A stretch of DNA of 64,000 bases from Bacillus vallismortis (lineage in GTDB: Bacteria > Bacillota > Bacilli > Bacillales > Bacillaceae): contig NZ_CP026362.1 in assembly GCF_004116955.1 (NCBI RefSeq), positions 412,501-476,500 on the forward strand, written 5' to 3'. A model generated the notes under the pieces. That model did no database searches. It had not been told where the DNA came from and saw only the letters and a list, made by a program, of their open reading frames with translations. How positions within the stretch are numbered: position 1 is the stretch's first letter; every line of letters starts with the position of its first letter. Of this stretch, positions 18,579 to 27,070 are shown piece by piece. The position numbers and the translations under genes are program-made.

Positions 18579-19690
18579 TCGAAATAGAGAAAATTACGCT
18601 TTACCATTTGAGCATGAAATTAAAAAAACCGTTTAAAAACAGTATTGAAACGCTTCAAGAGCGTAAATTTCTGATCGTGGAAGCCATTGATATATCCGGT
18701 GTCACAGGCTGGGGAGAAGTGTCTGCGTTCTCTTCGCCTTGGTACACCGAGGAAACCATTGGAACATGTTTGCACATGCTGAAGGATTTTTTTATTCCCA
18801 ATGTTGTCGGGCGTGAATTCAATCACCCTTCCGACGTGCCGGACAGCCTGGCGCGCTATAAAGGCAACCGGATGGCAAAAGCGGGACTTGAGTCGGCTGT
18901 GTGGGATATCTATGCGAAAAAGAAGGGCATATCTCTCGCCGAGGCATTGGGCGGGACGAGAGAAAAAGTCCCTGCCGGGGTGGTTGTCGGCTTGGCGCCT
19001 CTTGATGATATGCTGAAGGAAATTGAGAGCTATCAAAAAGAGGGTTATCAACGAATAAAAATCAAAATTCAGCCGGGACAGGATGTGGAATTGGTCAAGG
19101 CCATCCGGACCAGGTTCCCAAACATCCCGCTTATGGCCGATGCCAATTCCTCCTATGAGCTGAAGGATATCAGCCGCTTAAAGGAGCTTGATGACTATCA
19201 TTTAATGATGATTGAGCAGCCGCTTCAAGCTGATGACATCGTTGACCACCGCCACTTGCAGAAACATTTGAAAACAGCCATTTGCCTTGATGAAAGCATT
19301 TGTTCAGCTGATGATGCGAGACGGGCGATTGAGCTCGGAAGCTGCAAAATCATTAATATTAAGCCTTCCCGTGTCGGCGGCTTAACAGAAGCCTTAAAAA
19401 TTCATGATTTATGCAGAGAGCATCATATGCAGGTTTGGTGCGGCGGAATGCTGGAAACAGGCATTTCCAGAGCCCAGAACGTGGCGCTTGCTTCACTGCC
19501 GCAATTCACAATACCTGGTGATATTTCATCGTCATCACGCTATTGGGATGAGGATATTGTAACCCCTGATATCCGTATTGATAATGGATTTATTTCTGTG
19601 TCCAAACAGCCGGGTTTAGGGGTTGAGGTGAACCAGGAAATCATGCGGAAATATGTGACCAAAATGGATGTTTTCACGCAGCATGGATAA
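18575..19690 (+). CDS. menC: o-Succinylbenzoate synthase MenC
   Basis: Enolase-superfamily dehydratase that converts SHCHC to o-succinylbenzoate. 371 residues. The expected catalytic set is visible: KIKI (Lys162, Lys164), metal ligands Asp189, Glu214 and Asp239, and Lys263 in INIKPSRVGG. SD AAGGAGAA precedes the ATG. Last gene of the men operon. MenC acts before MenE in the pathway although its gene comes after. Confidence 0.96.
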   Translation: MIEIEKITLYHLSMKLKKPFKNSIETLQERKFLIVEAIDISGVTGWGEVSAFSSPWYTEETIGTCLHMLKDFFIPNVVGREFNHPSDVPDSLARYKGNRMAKAGLESAVWDIYAKKKGISLAEALGGTREKVPAGVVVGLAPLDDMLKEIESYQKEGYQRIKIKIQPGQDVELVKAIRTRFPNIPLMADANSSYELKDISRLKELDDYHLMMIEQPLQADDIVDHRHLQKHLKTAICLDESICSADDARRAIELGSCKIINIKPSRVGGLTEALKIHDLCREHHMQVWCGGMLETGISRAQNVALASLPQFTIPGDISSSSRYWDEDIVTPDIRIDNGFISVSKQPGLGVEVNQEIMRKYVTKMDVFTQHG

Positions 19691-19697
19691 GAAAAAA

Positions 19698-19732
19698 AGC
19701 ATTTTGGCATTTTGAGAGAATGTCAATGTGCT
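19698..19732 (+). repeat. 14-bp imperfect inverted repeat after menC
   Basis: Arms at 19698-19711 and 19719-19732 with a 7-base loop; one mismatch and two G·T pairs. A run of A precedes it, so on the minus strand it reads as a hairpin followed by seven T, a possible leftward terminator. It overlaps the -35 region of the promoter at 19712-19740. Confidence 0.6.
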
Positions 19733-19740
19733 GTTATAGT
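19712..19740 (+). promoter_or_regulatory. Strong SigA-type promoter in the menC-mntA gap
   Basis: TTGAGA (19712-19717), 17-base spacer, TATAGT (19735-19740) preceded by an extended -10 TGT. It points at a terminator only ~35 bases downstream, so it does not obviously serve a protein gene. Confidence 0.65.
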
Positions 19741-19746
19741 AAAAGC

Positions 19747-19803
19747 GTTCGTTGAATACATCCCTTCTCGTTTGGACCGGCTGCTAACCCAGCCGGTTTT
19801 TTT
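19747..19803 (+). ncRNA. Candidate ~57-nt small RNA
   Basis: Predicted from the start expected for the promoter at 19712-19740 to the intrinsic terminator at 19776-19803. The 5' part contains a C/T-rich single-stranded stretch CATCCCTTCTCG that is complementary to Shine-Dalgarno-like sequence. No open reading frame with an SD fits. I do not recognise a named RNA here, and transcription is inferred only. Confidence 0.4.
19776..19803 (+). terminator. Terminator after menC
   Basis: ACCGGCTG / CAGCCGGT stem followed by seven T residues. It serves the men operon and would end the candidate small RNA. Confidence 0.93.
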
Positions 19804-19819
19804 ATATGCAAAATTGCAC

Positions 19820-19848
19820 TTGACAAAAATGGACAAACGCGATAATTT
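19820..19848 (+). promoter_or_regulatory. SigA promoter of mntABCD
   Basis: TTGACA (19820-19825), 17-base spacer, TAATTT (19843-19848), giving a leader of about 120 bases before mntA. Confidence 0.75.
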
Positions 19849-19863
19849 TGCACTGAGGAAACT
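19844..19863 (+). promoter_or_regulatory. MntR operator of mntABCD
   Basis: AATTTTGCACTGAGGAAACT closely matches the known MntR sites of B. subtilis mntA and mntH. It overlaps the -10 and start region, so Mn(II)-MntR would block transcription. Confidence 0.85.
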
Positions 19864-19974
19864 TTTTGTCCTATCTAAATAAAATATGCTTTTGTCTAAT
19901 TTAATGTCACATGTCTAAGAAATCAAATCATAAAATAATACCACCGGACATTGATGGCAAAGAGGAGGGAAAAT

Positions 19975-20895
19975 ATGAAACAGGGACTGATGGCAGTAGT
20001 GCTTTTGGCCTGCTTTGCTTTAACGGGATGCGGGGTTGATTCAGCGGGAAAAAGCGCCGACCAGCGCCTGCAGGTGACGGCAACAACATCCCAAATTGCC
20101 GATGCAGCCGAAAACATCGGAGGAAAACATGTGAAAGTTACCGCTTTAATGGGACCGGGAGTCGATCCGCATCTTTATAAAGCGTCACAAGGTGACACGA
20201 AAAAATTAATGTCAGCCGATGTTGTCCTGTACAGCGGATTGCATTTGGAAGGAAAAATGGAGGACATTCTCAAAAAGATCGGCGAACAAAAACAAGCAGC
20301 AGCAGTTACTGAGGCAATACCGAAAAACAAGCTTATTTCTGCGGGAGAAGGCAAAACGTTTGATCCGCACGTTTGGTTCAGCATTCCTTTATGGATCTAT
20401 GCCGTGGATGAAATCGAAGCGCAATTCAGCAAAGCGATGCCTGAGCACACGGAAGATTTTAAGAAAAATGCAAAAGAGTACAAAAAGGATTTGGAATATT
20501 TAGATAAGTGGTCACGTCAGGAGATTGCAAACATTCCGGAGAAAAGCCGTGTGCTGGTCACCGCTCACGATGCTTTTGCGTACTTTGGGAAAGAGTATGG
20601 ATTTCAAGTGAAAGGCCTTCAGGGGTTAAGCACAGATTCTGATTACGGATTGAAGGACGTGCAGGAGCTGGTCGATCTCCTGACAGAAAAACATATAAAA
20701 TCGGTTTTTATCGAAAGCAGCGTATCTGAAAAATCAATAAATGCAGTGGTGGAAGGCGCTAAAGAAAAAGGCCATACAGTCACGATCGGCGGCCAGCTCT
20801 ACTCGGATGCCATGGGTGAAAAGGGGACAAAAGAAGGCACATACGAAGGGATGTTCCGCCACAATATCAGTACCATTACCAAAGCGCTTAAATAA
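19975..20895 (+). CDS. mntA: Manganese ABC transporter, substrate-binding lipoprotein MntA
   Basis: Cluster A-I (ZnuA/PsaA-like) metal-binding lipoprotein that delivers Mn(II) to the MntCD permease. 306 residues. Signal peptide with lipobox LTGC (Cys19). Metal-ligand candidates are His66 in GVDPHLY, His132 in FDPHVWF, and the later Glu and Asp in FIESSVSE and GQLYSDAMGE. ATG 19975 has SD AGAGGAGG. The frame is open further upstream but without an SD. Confidence 0.95.
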   Translation: MKQGLMAVVLLACFALTGCGVDSAGKSADQRLQVTATTSQIADAAENIGGKHVKVTALMGPGVDPHLYKASQGDTKKLMSADVVLYSGLHLEGKMEDILKKIGEQKQAAAVTEAIPKNKLISAGEGKTFDPHVWFSIPLWIYAVDEIEAQFSKAMPEHTEDFKKNAKEYKKDLEYLDKWSRQEIANIPEKSRVLVTAHDAFAYFGKEYGFQVKGLQGLSTDSDYGLKDVQELVDLLTEKHIKSVFIESSVSEKSINAVVEGAKEKGHTVTIGGQLYSDAMGEKGTKEGTYEGMFRHNISTITKALK

Positions 20896-20913
20896 AGAAA
20901 AGAGGTGAAGAAT

Positions 20914-21666
20914 ATGTTCCCTGTTGAGCTCGAGAATGTAACGGTCGCATTTCATAAAAAGCCGGTTCTGCAGGACATTTCACTGCAAGTGCCTGAAGGA
21001 AAGCTAATTGGCATTATCGGTCCAAACGGCGCGGGAAAATCAACCTTGATTAAAACCATTCTTGGTCTTGTGCCCCGGGCTTCAGGAGACATCTCTATTT
21101 ACGGCAAAGCTTATCAGAATCAGCGGACAAGAATCGGATATGTTCCGCAGCGCGGATCGGTTGACTGGGATTTTCCCACAAACGCGCTTGATGTCGTACT
21201 GATGGGACGATACGGGCGGATTGGTTTATTGAAAAGGCCAAAAAAAGCCGATGTTGAATTAGCACAAGCCGCTTTAGAAAAAGTTGGGATGCTTGATTAT
21301 GCGAAAAGGCAGATCAGCCAGCTCTCAGGAGGCCAGCAGCAGCGGGTGTTTCTTGCCCGGGCGCTATGCCAGGACGCTGACATTTATTTTATGGATGAAC
21401 CGTTTGCCGGCGTTGATGCAGCGACGGAGCGGGCAATTATGACGCTTTTGGCAGAACTCAAAGAAAAAGGAAAAACAGTGCTTGTCGTCCACCATGATCT
21501 GCAGACTGCCGAGGATTATTTCGATTGGATACTCCTGCTTCATCTAAGAAAGATCGCTTTCGGACCGGCGGAAAACGTATTTACGATCGAAAACCTGCAA
21601 AAAACGTATGGAGGAAAGCTGGCGTTTTTAAAAGATAAAGTGCTGGCAGAAGAGCAGAAGGGGTGA
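20914..21666 (+). CDS. mntB: Manganese ABC transporter, ATP-binding protein MntB
   Basis: ABC ATPase of 250 residues: Walker A GPNGAGKST (36-44), signature LSGGQQQR, Walker B IYFMDEP, and the switch His in VVHHDL. ATG 20914 follows SD AAGAGGTGAAG. A GTG at 20905 lies within that SD and is not preferred. Confidence 0.95.
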   Translation: MFPVELENVTVAFHKKPVLQDISLQVPEGKLIGIIGPNGAGKSTLIKTILGLVPRASGDISIYGKAYQNQRTRIGYVPQRGSVDWDFPTNALDVVLMGRYGRIGLLKRPKKADVELAQAALEKVGMLDYAKRQISQLSGGQQQRVFLARALCQDADIYFMDEPFAGVDAATERAIMTLLAELKEKGKTVLVVHHDLQTAEDYFDWILLLHLRKIAFGPAENVFTIENLQKTYGGKLAFLKDKVLAEEQKG

Positions 21667-21671
21667 GCGCA

Positions 21672-22979
21672 TTGTTTGAAAGTTTGTGGCTGCAGCTCCA
21701 GCATCCGAATACACAGTGGGTGCTGGCGGGTACGCTTTTACTCGGGGCGGCAAGCGGAGTTTTAGGCAGCTTTGTGCTGTTAAGAAAGCAAAGTTTAATC
21801 GGCGATGCGATGGCCCATTCAGCTCTGCCGGGAGTGTGTCTCGCTTTTTTGTTTACCGGGCAAAAATCACTGCCGTTCTTTTTGCTTGGGGCAGCACTTG
21901 CCGGGCTCCTTGGAATGTGGTGCATTCAGCTGATTCCGCGGCTTTCAAAAACAAAAGAGGACTCGGCGATCGGGATCGTTCTTTCTGTGTTTTTTGGCGT
22001 CGGAATCATATTGCTGACATATATTCAGCAGCAGGGAGCGGGGAGCCAAAGCGGGCTTGATTCTTTTTTATTCGGCCAGGCGGCTTCATTGGTCAGGCAG
22101 GATATCATGCTGATTGCGGGGGTATCGGCAGTTTTGTTGCTCCTTTGTATTGTTTTCTTTAAGGAGTTTACATTCATTACTTTTGATCTTGCGTTTGCAA
22201 AGGGATTAGGAATACCGGTGCGTTTTTTAAACGGGCTTCTGGCTTGCCTGATCGTCTGTGCTGTTGTTATCGGGCTTCAGACCGTCGGTGTGATATTAAT
22301 GGCGGCTATGCTGATTACGCCTGCCATAGCCGCAAGATATTGGACCGAGCGATTAACAGGAATGATAGTCATTGCCGGTCTCATAGGCGGTGTAAGCGGC
22401 GCAGCCGGAACCTTGCTTAGCACGACGATGAAGGGTATGGCGACAGGGCCATTAATGATCATATCAGCAACAGCGATTTTTCTATTTTCAATGATTTGCG
22501 CACCGAAGCGGGGATTGGCAGCAAAAACAATAAGGCTGATCAGGCTGCGGCGCAAAACATGCCGGGATCAGGTGCTGCTGACAATTTATGAGCAGTATGA
22601 ACAGAACGGTCTTGATGTAACGGCTGAAGGTGTAAGAAAGAAAAGACGGGTATCCCCTTCATTATGCCATAAGGTATTGAATGACTTGGAAAAAGAGCGA
22701 TGCATTGTGCGTATTGAAAAGGGACTTTGGCAAATGACACGGGCCGGAATAGAAAAAGGCTATCACATCGCTTTAAAGCATCGAATGTATGAGGTGTACC
22801 TCATGCATGAAATGGAGCTTGCGAATATAGAAATTGATCAGGAGCATTTTGATCCGGATCGTTTGCCTGAGGAAACGAGAGAGCGGCTTTTTTCACTTTT
22901 AAAGCTGTATGGACGGATGCCTGAGCTTCAAAAGGCGTCTCCTGAATCAGAGAAGGGACAGATCGCAAATGAGTTTTGA
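21672..22979 (+). CDS. mntC: Manganese ABC transporter, permease MntC with C-terminal MntR/DtxR-like domain
   Basis: ABC-3 family permease of 435 residues. Residues about 1-285 are membrane-spanning (LRKQSLIGDAMAHSALPG is the family motif). About 290-430 form a soluble winged-helix plus helical segment (YEQYEQNGLDVTAEGVRKKRRVSPSLCHKVLNDLEKE… MYEVYLMHEMEL), resembling DtxR/MntR DNA-binding and dimerisation parts. I prefer TTG 21672, which is spaced correctly from SD AAGGGGTG. GTG 21663 is the alternative and would overlap mntB. A large cytoplasmic domain on only one of the two permeases is unusual. Confidence 0.93.
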   Translation: MFESLWLQLQHPNTQWVLAGTLLLGAASGVLGSFVLLRKQSLIGDAMAHSALPGVCLAFLFTGQKSLPFFLLGAALAGLLGMWCIQLIPRLSKTKEDSAIGIVLSVFFGVGIILLTYIQQQGAGSQSGLDSFLFGQAASLVRQDIMLIAGVSAVLLLLCIVFFKEFTFITFDLAFAKGLGIPVRFLNGLLACLIVCAVVIGLQTVGVILMAAMLITPAIAARYWTERLTGMIVIAGLIGGVSGAAGTLLSTTMKGMATGPLMIISATAIFLFSMICAPKRGLAAKTIRLIRLRRKTCRDQVLLTIYEQYEQNGLDVTAEGVRKKRRVSPSLCHKVLNDLEKERCIVRIEKGLWQMTRAGIEKGYHIALKHRMYEVYLMHEMELANIEIDQEHFDPDRLPEETRERLFSLLKLYGRMPELQKASPESEKGQIANEF

Positions 22980-23856
22980 AGCGTGGATTATAGCTACTGG
23001 TATATTAGTCGGTGTAAGCTGCGCGCTGATCGGCACCTTTCTCGTGTTGAGAAGAATGGCGATGCTGGCCGACGCGATCAGCCATACAGTGTTGCTGGGC
23101 ATTGTCGGTGCTTTTCTCGTGACAGGAAGTCTTGACGGGATACCCATGTTAATTGGCGCGGCCGTATCTGGACTGTTAACGGCATTTTTGGTTCAGCTAC
23201 TCCACAGCAAGGGGGTTCAATCTGATGCCGCTATAGGCGTTGTTTTTACATCTTTATTTGCGGTGGGCGTGATTTTGCTTTCTATGTATGGAGCGAATGT
23301 CCATCTCGATATTGAGCACTCGTTAATGGGGGAAATCGCTTTTGTGCCGTGGAATACAATCACAGTATTCGGAGCTGACATCGGGCCGAAAGCGTTTTGG
23401 ATGCTGGCATCTGTTTTGGTGATAAATGTAGTGTTGATCAGTGTGTGCTATAAGGAGTTCAAAATCGCTTCGTTTGATCCGCAAATGGCTTTAGCGCTCG
23501 GTATACCTGTGTTGCTGATTCATTATGTGCAAATGGGCATGCTCTCCCTCACGACCGTGGCTTCCTTTGATTCAGTGGGGGCTGTATTGGTTGTGGCCAT
23601 GCTGATTGTCCCGCCAGCTGCGGCTCATTTGCTGACAGACCGGCTTCTATATATGCTGATCCTCAGCGCCGTGATTGGAGGGCTGTCGGCAGTTATGGGC
23701 TACTTCTTTGCAACATGGCTGAATGTTTCGATTTCCGGAGCGATGGCAGCCATGACAGGTGTATGGTATGCAGGCGCCTTATTGTTCTCACCTGCAAACG
23801 GGGTCATGACAAAAAAGATAAGAACACTGAACATGCGAAAAGAAAGAGCTGGCTGA
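22969..23856 (+). CDS. mntD: Manganese ABC transporter, permease MntD
   Basis: Second ABC-3 permease, 295 residues, all membrane (eight or nine predicted helices), with LRRMAMLADAISHTVLLG as the ATPase-contact motif and no soluble tail. ATG 22969 overlaps the mntC end by 11 bases, with SD AGAAGGGACAG. It pairs with MntC as a heterodimer. Confidence 0.95.
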   Translation: MSFEAWIIATGILVGVSCALIGTFLVLRRMAMLADAISHTVLLGIVGAFLVTGSLDGIPMLIGAAVSGLLTAFLVQLLHSKGVQSDAAIGVVFTSLFAVGVILLSMYGANVHLDIEHSLMGEIAFVPWNTITVFGADIGPKAFWMLASVLVINVVLISVCYKEFKIASFDPQMALALGIPVLLIHYVQMGMLSLTTVASFDSVGAVLVVAMLIVPPAAAHLLTDRLLYMLILSAVIGGLSAVMGYFFATWLNVSISGAMAAMTGVWYAGALLFSPANGVMTKKIRTLNMRKERAG

Positions 23857-23870
23857 CGCAGCTCTTTCTT
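23840..23870. terminator. Bidirectional terminator between mntD and the DUF1540 gene
   Basis: AAGAAAGAGCTG / CAGCTCTTTCTT, 12-bp stem with 7-base loop. It overlaps the mntD stop codon and lies just before the stop of the convergent small gene. Confidence 0.85.
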
Positions 23871-23874
23871 GTGA

Positions 23875-24033
23875 TTACAAATCATGCGGTTTAAACGTTT
23901 TGCAGTCCGTTTCCCGGCTGTTATCAGCCGTTTCACCCGTATGGCTGACCACATAAATGGCATCAGCAGTGCATTTGTTTCCTTTGCCCCAATAAGTACA
24001 GTTGTTGACCTCGCATAGAATTTTCTGCTCCAT
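23875..24033 (-). CDS. Small DUF1540 protein
   Basis: A 52-residue frame, MEQKILCEVNNCTYWGKG… to …ETDCKTFKPHDL. Four cysteines (7, 12, 20 and 45) sit in the C-x4-C…C…C-x-TF layout of DUF1540, a small probable metal-binding family common in Bacillus and Clostridium. Start ATG 24033 has a strong SD AAGGAGGGG. Its function is unknown. It is convergent with mntD and sits just downstream of ythB on the same strand, so it could be co-transcribed with ythAB. Confidence 0.85.
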   Translation of the reverse strand: MEQKILCEVNNCTYWGKGNKCTADAIYVVSHTGETADNSRETDCKTFKPHDL

Positions 24034-24087
24034 GCCATCCCCTCCTTATTAAAGGTTCTGGCTTAGTATGACCGGCGTACTTGTCCT

Positions 24088-25128
24088 CTATTCCTCTTGG
24101 CGGATATAACGCTTATCCTTCATAAACATTTTCCAGAAGAAAAAGAAACCGGGAAAGAGGATGATAAATGCAACGATATATGTCGCAAATAGCGCTCTGA
24201 ACGTTGCCGGCTCTGTAAATCCCGACATGATTGTCACATCAGGGTAAATCATGTACGGAAGATGCGCCCGCCCGTACGCATAGCTGGCGAGAAAATACTG
24301 TACCGCAATCGCGATAAGTGCAAGCCGCGGCTTTCCGATGTTTTGGCTAAAGCTTTTATTAGGCAGAAACAGAGCGACTCCCGCAATGACAAATGTAATA
24401 AAGGAGGCGATAATCCAAGTGAGATCATTCATCATTCCGCTATACAGCCAGTTTGCTTCATTTCGCAATGTCAGCATAATGCATATTGCAAACAGGAGTG
24501 AAATCGGGCCGGTAATTAAGGCGCTTTTTCTGTAAGCGCGGTACGCATCCTGTTCCTCCGCCACATTTGAAAAATCAGCAAGCAGCAGCGAGGACAAGAA
24601 CAGAGTGGTTAAAATCGCAAACCCGATGAATGAATAGGCGTTCGGGCTTGAAAAGATTTTAGACATATTCAAGTTGTAAATTCCGTCCGTTTTTTCTATA
24701 AACCCTCCGTGTGTCACAGGAAGGACCAAAATTAAAATAGCTGGTATGAGAAAACCCGAGATACCGGAAATATATCGCAGTGTTTTTCGTTCTTTCGCTG
24801 TGTTTGAAAAAACGAGAAAGCCGCTTCGGATCGCTAAAAGCAGTAAAATCATGCTGCCGGGAATTAATAAAACGGTTCCGAGCACAAATGTCGCGCCGGG
24901 AAAAAAGCTGAAAAGCGCCACGACGATGGCCACAATAAAAACGTTTGTGACTTCCCAAGTAGGAGACAGAAATCGGTTCGCAATATCGGTCGCCTTCATG
25001 TGCTCCTTGTTTAAATAGATCATAGACCAAAATCCCGCTCCGAAATCCATTGTCGCCATAACGGCGTAGATAAACACAAAGCCCCAGATAATTGAGATGG
25101 CGATCAGAGCGTCAGTTGTAATGTCCAT
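24088..25128 (-). CDS. ythB: Cytochrome bd-type quinol oxidase subunit II YthB
   Basis: CydB-like membrane protein of 346 residues. The N-terminus IIWGFVFIYAVMATMDFGAGFWSM is the family signature, followed by eight further hydrophobic segments. It partners YthA. SD AAGGAAGATC; 42 bases after ythA. Confidence 0.92.
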   Translation of the reverse strand: MDITTDALIAISIIWGFVFIYAVMATMDFGAGFWSMIYLNKEHMKATDIANRFLSPTWEVTNVFIVAIVVALFSFFPGATFVLGTVLLIPGSMILLLLAIRSGFLVFSNTAKERKTLRYISGISGFLIPAILILVLPVTHGGFIEKTDGIYNLNMSKIFSSPNAYSFIGFAILTTLFLSSLLLADFSNVAEEQDAYRAYRKSALITGPISLLFAICIMLTLRNEANWLYSGMMNDLTWIIASFITFVIAGVALFLPNKSFSQNIGKPRLALIAIAVQYFLASYAYGRAHLPYMIYPDVTIMSGFTEPATFRALFATYIVAFIILFPGFFFFWKMFMKDKRYIRQEE

Positions 25129-25170
25129 TTGTTGATCTTCCTTCCATTTGGTTTCCTGTGTCCGGAATCG

Positions 25171-26502
25171 TTACGACTCCGTTGCATTTAAGTCTTCGTC
25201 GACCGGGTGTTTGCGGAAATAGTACAGCAGCACATAAACGACTGCAGCGCCCAACACGGCGTAAACGAATGTGAAAAATAAGAAAAGAATTCCGATCGAG
25301 CCGGTCGTCGTCACGACATCCGATGTTTTCTGGAGGTGATAGATGACCCATGGCTGCCTTCCCGTACAGGCGAAAATCCAGCCGAATTCAATGCCGATGA
25401 TGCTAAAAGGGCCTGCCGTCATAAAAATGACCAAAAGCCACGTTGGGAAACGGTCTTTCTTGAGCACCTTTTTCCATACGATACCGATAATGGAATAGAG
25501 AATAAGCAGCATACCAACCCCGACCATCGCATTAAACAGCGTGTGAACGAACAGCGGCGGCCATTCGTCTTTTGGAAACGCATTTAATCCTTTTACAACA
25601 GTGTCAAAACGGTCGGCTGCCAAAAAGCTTAACGCCCATGGAATTTCGATGGCCCATTTTACTTTTTCTTCATTCGGATCGGTAAAACCGCCGATCGCAA
25701 GCGGGGCGTGAGACGTTGTTTCAAACAAACCTTCGGCCGCGGCTAATTTTTCGGGCTGGTATTCGTGCAGCATCTGAGCTGATTCGTGGCCGTTCAATGC
25801 TGTCACCAATGAAAAAATACCGCCAATTGTCAATGAAAGCAAAAGCGCTTTCCGGTGAAAGCGATAGATGTTTTCCTTTTTTCGCGACCGGATCATTTTG
25901 TATGCGGCGACAGAAGCGACGATAAAGGCCCCCGTCATAAACGCGGACACGACGACATGGCCGGCGGTGACAAAAAAACTCGGGTTGAAAAACGCGGCCC
26001 ACGGATCAACATCAGTAATGTTTCCATTTTCCATTTTGAAACCAGCAGGCGTGCCTTCAAAGGCGTGAACATTCGTGATGAGAACAGCTGACGCTGCGGC
26101 TCCGACTAACACAAAGAAAACGGCAACAATCCTCATAGCCGGCGACAAGCGGTCTGCGGCGTATACATAGATCGACATGAATAGGGCTTCCACAAAAAAA
26201 GCATAAATCTCAATTTGAAACGGCAGGGACATGACTCGGCCGATGACTTCCATAAATCCCGGCCATAGCAGCGCGAGCTGGGTGCCCGCAATCGTCCCGG
26301 TCGGTATGGCGACCCCAAGCAAAACGGCTTGTGCTTTTGTCCACCTTTTCGCCATGATCGCATAATGGTCATCTTTCGTTTTTTGATAGACCAATTCAGC
26401 CACTAATATCATGAGCGGCAGACCGACCCCTAGCGTTGCAAAAATGATATGAAAGCCCATTGTCGTGCCAAAGAGGCTTCTGGCCAATACTAAATCATCC
26501 AC
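25171..26502 (-). CDS. ythA: Cytochrome bd-type quinol oxidase subunit I YthA
   Basis: CydA-like subunit of 443 residues. It holds the FHIIFATLGVGLPLM heme-ligand His near residue 18, GTIAGTQLALLWPGFM, and the second-half motif GWIFACTGRQPWVIYHL. The Q-loop is short, as in Firmicutes bd oxidases. It carries out quinol-dependent oxygen reduction and is a second bd oxidase in addition to the main CydAB of this group. Start GTG 26502 follows SD AAAGGTGG. Confidence 0.93.
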   Translation of the reverse strand: MDDLVLARSLFGTTMGFHIIFATLGVGLPLMILVAELVYQKTKDDHYAIMAKRWTKAQAVLLGVAIPTGTIAGTQLALLWPGFMEVIGRVMSLPFQIEIYAFFVEALFMSIYVYAADRLSPAMRIVAVFFVLVGAAASAVLITNVHAFEGTPAGFKMENGNITDVDPWAAFFNPSFFVTAGHVVVSAFMTGAFIVASVAAYKMIRSRKKENIYRFHRKALLLSLTIGGIFSLVTALNGHESAQMLHEYQPEKLAAAEGLFETTSHAPLAIGGFTDPNEEKVKWAIEIPWALSFLAADRFDTVVKGLNAFPKDEWPPLFVHTLFNAMVGVGMLLILYSIIGIVWKKVLKKDRFPTWLLVIFMTAGPFSIIGIEFGWIFACTGRQPWVIYHLQKTSDVVTTTGSIGILFLFFTFVYAVLGAAVVYVLLYYFRKHPVDEDLNATES

Positions 26503-26640
26503 AATCGTAAACCACCTTTCTCAAAAGACGTTCTGTATGTATTTTGGGTTTATTATTTGCTTCCTCGTTTAGATTATTCTTCCTATTCTTCAATGCCAGG
26601 AGGTTTACGGTATGGAAACACAGGGAAGAATGTAAGAAGA

Positions 26641-26669
26641 TTGACAAAATGTTTGTGAAGATATAGAAT
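26641..26669 (+). promoter_or_regulatory. SigA promoter of rpmE2
   Basis: TTGACA (26641-26646), 17-base spacer, TAGAAT (26664-26669). Confidence 0.8.
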
Positions 26670-26670
26670 A

Positions 26671-26690
26671 AAACGTAATTATTACGATTT
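26671..26690 (+). promoter_or_regulatory. Zur box of rpmE2
   Basis: CGTAATTATTACG is a perfect palindrome with AA/TT flanks and matches the Bacillus Zur consensus. It covers the expected start site directly after the -10 element. Confidence 0.88.
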
Positions 26691-26707
26691 GAAAGAAGGA
26701 GATAGAT

Positions 26708-26956
26708 ATGAAAGAAGGAATTCATCCAAAGAACCACAAGGTCATTTTTCAGGATGTCAACAGCGGCTACCGTTTTCTCAGCACCTCTACTAAAACCTCT
26801 AATGAAACGGCAGAGTGGGAAGACGGAAACACATATCCGGTCATTAAAGTAGAGGTCAGCTCTGACACGCATCCGTTTTATACAGGCCGTCAGAAATTTA
26901 ATGAAAAAGGCGGAAGAGTGGAGCAGTTCAAAAAACGCTATAACATGGGGAAATGA
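26708..26956 (+). CDS. rpmE2: Ribosomal protein L31 type B (zinc-independent)
   Basis: 82-residue L31 paralogue (ytiA) beginning [16 protein letters not shown]. It has no cysteines, so the CxxC zinc ribbon of standard L31 is absent. When zinc is scarce, Zur releases this gene and the protein replaces zinc-containing L31 on the ribosome, freeing zinc. The Zur box and promoter upstream fit this exactly. SD AAGAAGGAGAT. Confidence 0.96.
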   Translation: MKEGIHPKNHKVIFQDVNSGYRFLSTSTKTSNETAEWEDGNTYPVIKVEVSSDTHPFYTGRQKFNEKGGRVEQFKKRYNMGK

Positions 26957-26983
26957 GGCAGACCTGAGGGTTTGCCTTTTTTC
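26956..26983 (+). terminator. Terminator of rpmE2
   Basis: GGCAGACC / GGTTTGCC stem (one mismatch) followed by six T residues, directly after the stop. Confidence 0.88.
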
Positions 26984-27070
26984 ATGCGCGGGTTGATTTC
27001 GATAAGATGACGAAAAGCCAAATGCTGTGATATATTGAAGAGTAAAAAGACCAGAAAGGATCAACAAGCG

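Noticed and set aside
23700..24038. 112-residue minus-strand frame
   Set aside because: A different frame over the same bases gives a conserved DUF1540 protein with a strong SD; this one is its shadow.
26495..27067. 190-residue minus-strand frame
   Set aside because: It covers the rpmE2 gene, its promoter and Zur box on the opposite strand, has low-complexity composition and no SD.
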